Source of the DNA: Liolophura sinensis
Lineage: Eukaryota; Mollusca; Polyplacophora; Chitonida; Chitonidae
NCBI RefSeq assembly: GCF_032854445.1
Contig: NC_088297.1
Location: forward strand, 25,971,915-26,035,914
Length of the DNA stretch: 64,000 bases
Direction: 5' to 3'
The notes under the pieces were generated by a model. The model was not told where the DNA came from, ran no database searches, and saw only the letters and a program-made list of their open reading frames with translations. Each line of letters begins with the position of its first letter. Position 1 is the first letter of the stretch. Below, piece by piece: positions 36,801 through 48,800 of this stretch. The position numbers were made by a program, and so were the translations under genes.

Positions 36801-39800
36801 CTGTTAGGAGTAAATTGTGTGAGGGACTTAGTCAGACAGTGCGTTAAGTTTTCCCCTCCACAATGCTGCTAGGAGTAAATGGTGTGAGGGACTCAGTGAG
36901 ACAGTGTGTCAAGTTTTGCCCTCTACATTGCTGTTAGGAGTAAATTATGTGGAGAACTCAGTCAGACAGTGCATTAAGTTTTGCCCTCTACAATGCTGTT
37001 AGGAGAAAATTGTGTGAGGGACTTAGTCAGACAGTGCGTTAAGTGTTCCCCTCCACAGTGCTGTTAGGAGTAAATGGTGTGAGGGACTCAGTCAGATAGT
37101 GCATTAAGTGTTCCCCTCCACAGTGCTGTTAGGAGTAAATGGTGTGAGGGACTCAGTCAGATAGTGCGTTAAGTTTTCCCCTCCACAATGCTGTAAGGAG
37201 TAAATTTTGTGAGGGACTCAGTCAGACAGTGTGTTAAGTGTTCCCCTCCACAGTGCTGTTAGGAGTAAATGGTGTGAGGGACTCGATCAGACAGTGTGTT
37301 AAGTGTTCCCCTCCACAGTGCTGTTAGGAGTAAATGGTGTGAGGGACTTAGTCAGATAGTGCGTTAAGTGTTCCCCTCCACAATGCTGTTAGGAGTAAAT
37401 TATGTGAGGGACTCAGTCAGACAGTGTGTTAAGTTTTCCCCTCCACAATGCTGTTAGGAGTAAATTTTGTGAGGGACTTAGTCAGACAGTGTGTTAAGTT
37501 TTGCCCTCTACATTGCTGTTAGGAGTAAATTATGTGGGGGACTCAGTCAGACAGTGCATTAAGTTTTGCCCTCTACAATGCTGTTAGGAGAAAATTGTGT
37601 GAGGGACTCAGTCAGACAGTGCGTTAAGTGTTCCCCTCCACAGTGCTGTTAGGAGTAAATTATGTGGAGGACTCAGTCAGACAGTGCATTAAGTTTTGCC
37701 CTCTACAATGCTGTTAGGAGAAAATTGTGTGAGGGACTTAGTCAGACAGTGCGTTAAGTGTTCCCCTCCACAATGCTGTTAGGAGTAAATGGTGTGAGGG
37801 ACTCAGTCAGATAGTGCATTAAGTTTTCCCCTCCACAATCTGTTAGGAGTAAATTATGTGAGGGACTCAGTCAGACAGTGTGTTAAGTGTTCCCCTCCAC
37901 AATGCTGTTAGGAGTAAATTATGTGGGGGACTCAGTCAGACAGTGCATTAAGTTTTCCCCTCCACAATGCTGTTAGGAGTAAATTGTGTGAGGGACTTAG
38001 TCAGACAGTGCGTTAAGTTTTCCCCTCCACAATGCTGCTAGGAGTAAATGGTGTGAGGGACTCAGTGAGACAGTGTGTCAAGTTTTGCCCTCTACATTGC
38101 TGTTAGGAGTAAATTATGTGGAGGACTCAGTCAGACAGTGCATTAAGTTTTGCCCTCTACAATGCTGTTAGGAGAAAATTGTGTGAGGGACTTAGTCAGA
38201 CAGTGTGTTAAGTTTTCCCCTCCACAATGCTGTTAGGAGTAAATGGTGTGAGGGACTCAGTGAGACAGTGTGTTAAGTTTTGCCCTCTACATTGCTGTTA
38301 AGAGTAAGTGGTGTGAGGGACTCGGTCAGACAGTGCGTTAAGTGTTCCCCTCCACAGTGCTGTTAGGAGTAAATTGTGTGAGGACTCAGTCAGACAGTGT
38401 GTTAAGTTTCCCCTCCACAATGCTGTTAGGAGTAAATTGTGTGAGGGACTCAGACAGTGCGTTAAGTTTTCCCCTCCACATTGCTGTTTGGAGTAAATTA
38501 TGTGGGGGACTCAGTCAGACAGAGCATTAAATGTTCCCCTCCACAGTACAGTTAGGAGTAAAACATGTGAGGAACTCGGTCAGACAGTGCATTTAAGTGT
38601 TCCCCTCCACAATGCTGTTCGGAGTAAATTGTTTGAGGGACTCAGTCAGACAGTGCGTTAAGTTTCCCCTCCACAGTGCTGTTAGGAGTAAATTTTGTGA
38701 AGGACTCAGTCAGACAGTGTGTTAAGTTTTCCCCTCCACAATGCTGTTATGAGTAAATGGTGTGAGGGACTCGGTCAGACAGTGTGTTAAGTTTTGCCCT
38801 CCACAATGCTGTTAGGAGTAAATTGTGTGAGGGACTCAGTCAGACAGTGTGTTAAGTTTTGCCCTCCACAATGCTGTAAGGAGTAAATTTTGTGAGGGAC
38901 TCAGTCAGACAGTGTGTTAAGTGTTCCCCTCCACAGTGCTGTTAGGAGTAAATGGTGTGAGGGACTCGATCAGACAGTGTGTTAAGTGTTCCCCTCCACA
39001 ATGCTGTTAGGAGTAAATGGTGTGAGGGACTTAGTCAGACAGTGTGTTAAGTTTTCCCCTCCACAATGCTGTTAGGAGTAAATTGTGTGAGGGACTCAGT
39101 CAGACAGTGCGTTAAGTTTTCCCCTCCACAATGCTGTAAGGAGTAAATTGTTTGAGGGACTCAGTCAGACAGTGTGTTAAGTGTTCCCCTCCACAGTGCT
39201 GTTAGGAGTAAATGGTGTGAGGGACTCGATCAGACAGTGTGTTTAGTTTTGCTCTCCACAATGCTGTTAGGAGTAAATTATGTGAGGGACTCAGTCAGAC
39301 AGTGTGTTAAGTTTTACCCTCCACAATGCTGTTAGGAGTAAATGGTGTGAGGGACTCAGTCAGACAGTGTGTTAAGTGTTCCCCTCCACAATGCTGTTAG
39401 GAGTAAATGGTGTGAGGGACTCAGTCAGACAGTGTGTTAAGTTTTCCCCTCCACAATGCTGTTAGGAGTAAATGGTGTGAGGGACTCAGTGAGACAGTGT
39501 GTCAAGTTTTGCCCTCTACATTGCTGTTAGGAGTAAATTATGTGGGGGACTCAGTCAGACAGTGCGTTAAGTTTTGCCCTCTACAATGCTGCTAGAAGTA
39601 AATTGTGTGAGGGACTTAGTCAGACAGTGCGTTAAGTGTTCCCCTCCACAGTGCTGTTAAGAGTAAGTGGTGTGAGGGACTCGATCAGACAGTGCGCTAA
39701 GTGTTCCCCTCCACAGTGCTGTTAGGAGTAAATTATGTGGGGGATTCAGTCAGAGAATGTGTTAAGTTTTCCCCTCCACAATGCTGTTACGAGTAAATTT

Positions 39801-42800
39801 TGTGAGGGACTTAGTCAGACAGTGCGTTAAGTTTTCCCCTCCACAATGCTACTAGGAGTAAATTGTGTGAGGGACTCAGTCAGACAGTGTTTTAAGTTTC
39901 CCCTCCACAATGCTGTTAGGAGTAAATTGTGTGAGGGACTCAGTCAGACAGTGTGTTAAGTATTCCCCTCCACGGTGCTGTTAGGAGTAAATTGTGTGAG
40001 GGACTCAGTCAGACAGTGCGTTAAGTTTCCCCTCCACAGTGCTGTTAGGAGTAAATTTTGTGAGGGACTCAGTCAGACAGTGTGTTAAGTTTTCCCCTCC
40101 ACAATGCTGTTATGAGTAAATGGTGTGAGGGACTCGGTCAGACAGTGTGTTAAGTTTTCCCCTCCACAATGCTGTTAGGAGTAAATTGTGTGAGTGACTC
40201 AGTCAGACAGTGTGTTAAGTTTTGCCCTCCACAATGCTGTAAGGAGTAAATTGTGTGAGGGACTCAGTCAGACAGTGTGTTAAGTGTTCCCCTCCACAGT
40301 GCTGTTAGGAGTAAATTGTGTGAGGGACTCGATCAGAGAGTGTGTTAAGTGTTCCCCTCCACAATGCTGTTTGGAGTAAATTATGTGGGGGACTCAGTCA
40401 GACAGAGCATTTAAGTGTTCCCCTCCACAATGCTGTTAGGAGTAAATTGTGTGAGGGACTCGATCAGAGAGTGTGTTAAGTGTTCCCCTCCACAATGCTG
40501 TTAGGAGTAAATTGTTTGAGGGACTCAGTCAGACAGTGCATTTAAGTGTTCCCCTCCACAATGCTGTTAGGAGTAAATTGTGTGAGGGACTCAGTCAGAC
40601 AGTGTGTTAAGTTTTCCCCTCCACAATGCTGTTAGGAGTAAATGGTGTGAGGGACTCAGTCAGACAGTGTGTTAAGTTTTCCCCTCCACAGTGCTGTTAG
40701 GAGTAAATGGTGTGAGGGACTCGGTCAGACAGTGTGTTAAGTTTTCCCCTCCACAATGCTGTTAGGAGTAAATTGTGTGAGGGACTCAGTCAGACAGTGT
40801 GTTAAGTTTTCCCCTCCACAATGCTGTTAGGATTAAATGGTGTGAGGGACTCAGTCAGACAGTGTGTTAAGTTTTGCCCTCCACAATGCTGTTAGGAGTA
40901 AATGGTGTGAGGGACTCAGTCAGACAGTGCGTTTAGTTTTCCCCACAATGCTGGTAGTTAGCGAAGCTATGCTGATCTACATGTGGTTTATCACATTTGT
41001 TTTTGGTGCCTATTCTAGGTCCATTTATGAAAAGTCCACAAAATTGACAACTTCTGTTACAGTGTATGTTACATGACATGTTAATGACTACAAATTTATA
41101 CTGGTCTGGTTTCAGGACTTCAAGAACCTTGGTCTGAAGAATGTGTGTGTAATTACAGACAAGAACCTGAGGAGCCATACATCAGTTCAGGTGTCACTAC
41201 AGTCCCTGGATCAAAGTGGTGTCAAATTCCAGGTGTTTGACAATGTACGCGTGGAACCTACCGATACGAGGTACATGATACTTGCTGGGCAAGCCATTGC
41301 TCCTAGCGGGCCAAATAGACATTGTAATGGATGACATTCCGTGTGTCAGACGATGTAGATGTTGAACCTACAGATATGAGGTACCTGATACTTGCTGGAC
41401 AAGCCAGTGCTCCTAGTGGGCCAAATAGACATTGTAATGGATGACATTCCGTGTGTCAGACGATGTAGATGTTGAACCTACACATATGAGGTACCTGATA
41501 CTTGCTGGACAAGCCAGTGCTCCTAGTGGGCCAAATAGACATTGTAATGGATGACATTCCGTGTGTCAGACGATGTAGATGTTGAACCTACAGGTATGAG
41601 GTACATGATACTTGCTGGACAAGCCAGTGCTCCTAGTGGGCCAAATAGACATTGTAATGGATGACATTTCGTGTGTCAGACGATGTAGATGTTGAACCTA
41701 CAGATATGAGCTACCTGATACTTGCTGGGCAAGCCAGTGCTCCTAGTGGGCCAAATAGACATTGTAATGGATGACATTCCATGTGTCAGACGATGTAGAT
41801 GTTGAACCTACAGATATGAGGTACATGATACTTGCTGGACAAGCCAGTGCTCCTAGTGGGCCAAATAGACATTGTAATGGATGACATTTCGTGTGTCAGA
41901 TGATGTAGATGTTGAACCTACAGATATGAGGTACATGATACTTGCTGGACAAGCCAGTGCTCCTAGTGGGCCAAATAGACATTGTAATGGATGACATTCC
42001 GTGTGTCAGACGATGTAGATGTTGAACCTACAGATATGAGGTACATGATACTTGCTGGACAAGCCAGTGCTCCTAGTGGGTCAAATAGACATTGTAATGG
42101 ATGACATTCCGTGTGTCAGACGATGTAGATGTTGAACCTACAGATATGAGGTACATGATACTTGGTGGGCAAGCCAGTGCTCCTAGTGGGCCAAATAGAC
42201 ATTGTAATGGATGACATTCCGTGTGTCAGACGATGTAGATGTTGAACCTACAGATATGAGGTACATGATACTTGGTGGGCAAGCCAGTGCTCCTAGTGGG
42301 CCAAATAGACATTGTAATGGATGACATTTCGTGTGTCAGATGATGTAGATGTTGAACCTACAGATATGAGGTACATGATACTTGCTGGACAAGCCAGTGC
42401 TCCTAGTGGGCCAAATAGACATTGTAATGGATGACATTCCGTGTGTCAGACGATGTAGATGTTGAACCTACAGGTATGAGGTACATGATACTTGCTGGAC
42501 AAGCCAGTGCTCCTAGTGGGCCAAATAGACATTGTAATGGATGACATTCCATGTGTCAGACGATGTAGATGTTGAACCTACAGGTATGAGGTACATGATA
42601 CTTGCTGGACAAGCCAGTGCTCCTAGTGGGCCAAATAGACATTGTAATGGATGACATTCCGTGTGTCAGACGATGTAGATGTTGAACCTACAGATATGAG
42701 GTACATGATACTTGCTGGACAAGCCAGTGCTCCTAGTGGGCCAAATAGACATTGTAATGGATGACATTCCGTGTGTCAGACGATGTAGATGTTGAACCTA

Positions 42801-45800
42801 CAGATATGAGCTACCTGATACTTGCTGGGCAAGCCAGTGCTCCTAGTGGGCCAAATAGACATTGTAATGGATGACATTCCGTGTGTCAGACGATGTAGAT
42901 GTTGAACCTACAGATATGAGGTACATGATACTTGGTGGGCAAGCCAGTGCTCCTAGTGGGCCAAATAGACATTGTAATGGATGACATTTCGTGTGTCAGA
43001 CGATGTAGATGTTGAACCTACAGATATGAGGTACATGATACTTGCTGGACAAGCCAGTGCTCCTAGTGGGCCAAATAGACATTGTAATGGATGACATTCC
43101 GTGTGTCAGACGATGTAGATGTTGAACCTACAGATATGAGGTACATGATACTTGCTGGACAAGCCAGTGCTCCTAGTGGGTCAAATAGACATTGTAATGG
43201 ATGACATTCCATGTGTCAGACGATGTAGATGTTGAACCTACAGGTATGAGGTACATGATACTTGCTGGACAAGCCAGTGCTCCTAGTGGGCCAAATAGAC
43301 ATTGTAATGGATGACATTCCATGTGTCAGACGATGTAGATGTTGAACCTACAGATATGAGGTACCTGATACTTGCTGGACAAGCCAGTGCTCCTAGTGGG
43401 CCAAATAGACATTGTAATGGATGACATTCCATGTGTCAGACGATGTAGATGTTGAACCTACAGATATGAGGTACCTGATACTTGCTGGACAAGCCAGTGC
43501 TCCTAGTGGGCCAAATAGACATTGTAATGGATGACATTCCGTGTGTCAGACGATGTAGATGTTGAACCTACAGATATGATGTACCTGATACTTGCTGGGC
43601 AAGCCAGTGCTCCTAGTGGGCCAAATAGACATTGTAATGGATGACATTCCGTGTGTCAGACGATGTAGATGTTGAACCTACAGATATGAGGTACATGATA
43701 CTTGCTGGGCAAGCCAGTGCTCCTAGTGGGTCAAATAGACATTGTAATGGATGACATTCCATGTGTCAGACGATGTAGATGTTGAACCTACAGGTATGAG
43801 GTACATGATACTTGCTGGGCAAGCCAGTGCTCCTAGTGGGTCAAATAGACATTGTAATGGATGACATTCCGTGTGTCAGACGATGTAGATGTTGAACCTA
43901 CAGGTATGAGGTACCTGATACTTGCTGGACAAGCCAGTGCTCCTAGTGGGCCAAATAGACATTGTAATGGATGACATTCCGTGTGTCAGACGATGTAGAT
44001 GTTGAACCTACAGATATGAGGTACCTGATACTTGCTGGACAAGCCAGTGCTCCTAGTGGGCCAAATAGACATTGTAATGGATGACATTCCGTGTGTCAGA
44101 CGATGTAGATGTTGAACCTACAGATATGAGGTACATGATACTTGCTGGACAAGCCAGTGCTCCTAGTGGGTCAAATAGACATTGTAATGGATGACATTCC
44201 ATGTGTCAGACGATGTAGATGTTGAACCTACAGATATGAGGGACATGATACTTGCTGGGCAAGCCAGTGCTCCTAGTGGGCCAAATAGACATTGTAATGG
44301 ATGACATTCCGTGTGTCAGACGATGTAGATGTTGAACCTACAGATATGAGGTACCTGATACTTGCTGGACAAGCCAGTGCTCCTAGTGGGCCAAATAGAC
44401 ATTGTAATGGATGACATTCCGTGTGTCAGACGATGTAGATGTTGAACCTACAGATATGAGGTACATGATACTTGCTGGACAAGCCAGTGCTCCTAGTGGG
44501 TCAAATAGACATTGTAATGGATGACATTCCATGTGTCAGACGATGTAGATGTTGAACCTACAGGTATGAGGTACCTGATACTTGCTGGGCAAGCCAGTGC
44601 TCCTAGTGGGCCAAATAGACATTGTAATGGATGACATTCTGTGTGTCAGACGATGTAGATGTTGAACCTACAGATATGAGGTACATGATACTTGCTGGGC
44701 AAGCCAGTGCTCCTAGTGGGCCAAATAGACATTGTAATGGATGACATTCCATGTGTCAGACGATGTAGATGTTGAACCTACAGATATGAGGTACATGATA
44801 CTTGCTGGGCAAGCCAGTGCTCCTAGTGGGCCAAATAGACATTGTAATGGATGACATTCCGTGTGTCAGACGATGTAGATGTTGAACCTACAGATATGAG
44901 GTACATGATACTTGCTGGACAAGCCAGTGCTCCTAGTGGGCCAAATAGACATTGTAATGGATGACATTCCGTGTGTCAGACGATGTAGATGTTGAACCTA
45001 CAGATATGAGGTACATGATACTTGCTGGACAAGCCAGTGCTCCTAGTGGGTCAAATAGACATTGTAATGGATGACATTCCATGTGTCAGACGATGTAGAT
45101 GTTGAACCTACAGGTATGAGGTACCTGATACTTGCTGGGCAAGCCAGTGCTCCTAGTGGGCCAAATAGACATTGTAATGGATGACATTCTGTGTGTCAGA
45201 CGATGTAGATGTTGAACCTACAGATATGAGGTACCTGATACTTGCTGGGCAAGCCAGTGCTCCTAGTGGGCCAAATAGACATTGTAATGGATGACATTTC
45301 GTGTGTCAGACGATGTAGATGTTGAACCTACAGATATGAGGTACCTGATACTTGCTGGACAAGCCAGTGCTCCTAGTGGGCCAAATAGACATTGTAATGG
45401 ATGACATTCCGTGTGTCAGATGTAGATGTTGAACCTACAGATATGAGGTACATGATACTTGCTGGACAAGCCAGTGCTCCTAGTGGGCCAAATAGACATT
45501 GTAATGGATGACATTCTGTGTGTCAGACGATGTAGATGTTGAACCTACAGATATGAGGTACATGATACTTGCTGGACAAGCCAGTGCTCCTAGTGGGCCA
45601 AATAGACATTGTAATGGATGACATTCAGTGTGTCAGACGATGTAGATGTTGAACCTACAGGTATGAGGTACATGATACTTGCTGGACAAGCCAGTGCTCC
45701 TAGTGGGCCAAATAGACATTGTAATGGATGACATTCCGTGTGTCAGACGATGTAGATGTTGAACCTACAGATATGAGGTACATGGACTATTCATTTTGGA

Positions 45801-48800
45801 CAAAATAGTGCTCTTAGCAGGGCAGATACATTGCTTTTGTTTGTTCAGAAGAAAGATGAGAAAAATGGTCAGAGAAATTTTTTCCTCGGGACAAAATTTA
45901 GGGAAATTAAAAGGAAACAAAAACAAAATGTAGAGTTGATAATGAGATTATGTCCTGCATTGGCCATTTGAGCTAAGATTACTTACTGCAGTTGCAGTTT
46001 GAGCTGAGATTACATACTGCAGTGGCAGTTTGAGCTGAGATTACATACTGCAGTGGCAGTTTGAGCTGAGATCACATACTGCAGTTGCAGTTTGAGCTGA
46101 GATTACATACTGCAGTTGCAGTTTGAGCTGAGATTACATACTGCAGTTGCAGTTTGAGCTGAGATTACTTACTGCAGTTGCAGTTTGAGCTGAGATTACA
46201 TACTGCAGTTGCAGTTTGAGCTGAGATTACATACTGCAGTTGCAGTTTGAGCTGAAATTACATACTGCAGTGGCAGTTTGAGCTGAGATTACATACTGCA
46301 TAATGGCAGTTTGAGCAAAGATTACATATTGCAGTGGCAGTTTGAGCTGAAATTACATACTGCAGTGGCAGTTTGAGCTGAGATTACATACTCCATAATG
46401 GCAGTTTGAGCAAAGATTACATATTGCATTGGCCATTTGAGCTGAGATTACATACTGCAGTGGCAGTTTGAGCTGAGATTTCACCCTGCATTGGCCATTT
46501 GAGCAGAGATTACATACTGCATTGGCCATTTGAGCTGAGATTACATACTGCAGTGGCAGTTTGAGCTGAGAATACATACTGCAGTGGCCATTTGAGCTGA
46601 GATTACATACTGCAGTGTCAGTTTGAGCTGAGAATACATACTGCAGTGGCAATTTGAGCTGAGATTACATACTGCAGTGGCAGTTTAAGCTGAGAATACA
46701 TACTGCAGTGGCAGTTTGAGCTGAGAATACATACTGCAGTGGCCGTTTGAGCTGAGATTACATACTGCAGTGGCCGTTTCAGCCGAGATTACAACTGCAT
46801 AATGTCAGTTTGAGCTAAGATTACATACTGCATTGGCCATTTGAGCTGAGATTACATAATGCAGTGTCAGTTTGAGCTGGGATTACATGCTGCAGTGGCA
46901 ATTTGAGCTGAGATTACATACTGCAGTGGCAGTTTGAGTGACCACCACATGAGCATTCATTCGCTAGGTGACACTTTTGCGATTGACCAACATAATGCTG
47001 AGGATGTGAGAGATAACAGATTTGATGTTCAATCCAGCCAGGCGGCATTCGTGTCGTAGTTGTTACTGTGCTGGTTCAGCGTAATGACCCATGAGCCTCT
47101 CACCAATACGGTCACTGTGAGTTTGTCCAGCTTGTGCTCACTTCCTCTCCGCTTATAAGTGGGAAGGTCTGTCAGCAGCCTGCAGATGGTCAGGGTTTTC
47201 CCTGGGATGTGCCTGGTTTTCTCTAACTAAAATCATGGCTCCCGTCATATAAGTGAAATATTCTTGAATACAGCATAAAACGCCAATCAAGTAAATAAAT
47301 CAACCTCCTCTTTTACCATTTTGACCCCTTCTTTTTGCCATTTTGACCCCTTCTTTTTGCCATTTTTTGATCCCTTCTTTTTGCAATTTTCATCTCTTCT
47401 TTTTATGACCTTTACTTCTCACCACTTTAATCAGTTTCAAGGAAGCCATATCATTTGCGATGTCCTCTGACTTTGATGGCTTTCTGGCAGTGGGTGGGGG
47501 CTCTGTGATTGACACCTGTAAGGCAGCCAATCTGTATGCTTCAAACCCTTCAGCTGACTTCCTGGATTATGTCAATGCTCCTGTGGGGAAAGGAAAACCT
47601 GTCACTCATCAAGTCAAACCTCTAATTGCAGGTAACTTTAAACATTGACCTTATGTGTCGTTTGAGTTCACTTTATATTTATTAACTTATGAAATGTAAG
47701 ACTCAGAGTACAAATTGCGACTGCTAATAGTCATTTTTTTGCCTGCGGTTTAACTTCTCCTTGAACAAAAATGTACTCACGCATATGTTATGGGTTCTGC
47801 CTATTACCACAACGCCATGCAGACACTACACATCTCATCCTGTTTGTATGAAGATGCAACAATTTTAACTCCACTTTAAAACAAAGAAGGACATTTTATG
47901 AACGTGCTCTTTTTCAAAATTTCTGTGAACAGCAGCAGATTTAAGCTTACTCTATTGCCTTATTTAGTCATGCTTTCGTCTAGAATTTACTTTATTATTT
48001 TGTTTGTCTTTCAGTGGCAACCACAGCAGGGACTGGCAGTGAAAACCACAGGGGTAGCCATCTTTGATCATGAACCACTTAAAGCTAAAACAGGTACATG
48101 TAGAAGTTGTTGCCAGAGCTACATGGCCAGAGCTACACGGTTAGAGCTACATGGCCAGTGCTAGACGGCTAGAGCTACACGTCCAGATCTACACATCCAG
48201 AGCTACACAACTAAAGCTACACGTTTAGAGCTACATGTTTAGAACTAAATGGCCAGTGCTACACAGCTAGAGCAACACGGCCAGAGCTACACGGCCAGAG
48301 CTACACGGCCAGAGCTACACGGCCAGATTTACATGGCCAGTGCTACACGGCTAGAGCTACATGGCTAATGCTACACGACCAGAGCTACACGACCAGAGCT
48401 ATACGGCCAGTGCTACACGGCCAGAGCTACATGGCCAGTGCTACACAGCCAGAGCTACACAGCCAGAGCTACATGGCCAGTGCTACACGGCCAGTGCTAC
48501 ATGGCCAGTGCTTCATGGCCAGAGCTACACGGCCATTGCTACCCGGCCAGAGTTACACAGCCAGAGCTACACGGGTTAGTGCTACACGGCCAGAGCTACA
48601 CGACCAGAGCTACACAGCCAGAACTACACGGCCAGTGTTACAGGGCTAGAGCTACACGGCTAGAGCCACACGGCCAGAGCTACATGGCCAGAGCTATACG
48701 GCCAGAGCTAAATGGTCATATTTACATGTCCAGTGCTACACGGCTAGAGCTACATGGCCAGAGCTATACGGCCAGAGCTAAACGGTCATATTTACATGTC

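Noticed and set aside
41271-45784. The 110-bp units as a real series of short coding exons (tandem exon duplication)
   Set aside because: The copied part is 31-35 nt, not a multiple of three in the pseudo-exon form, and reads into stops; HOT needs no extra sequence there because the flanking exons join directly in phase.
48015-48093. HOT as an old pseudogene
   Set aside because: Only one single-base fault in 12 exons, all splice sites intact and all key residues kept; error or recent allele is more likely.
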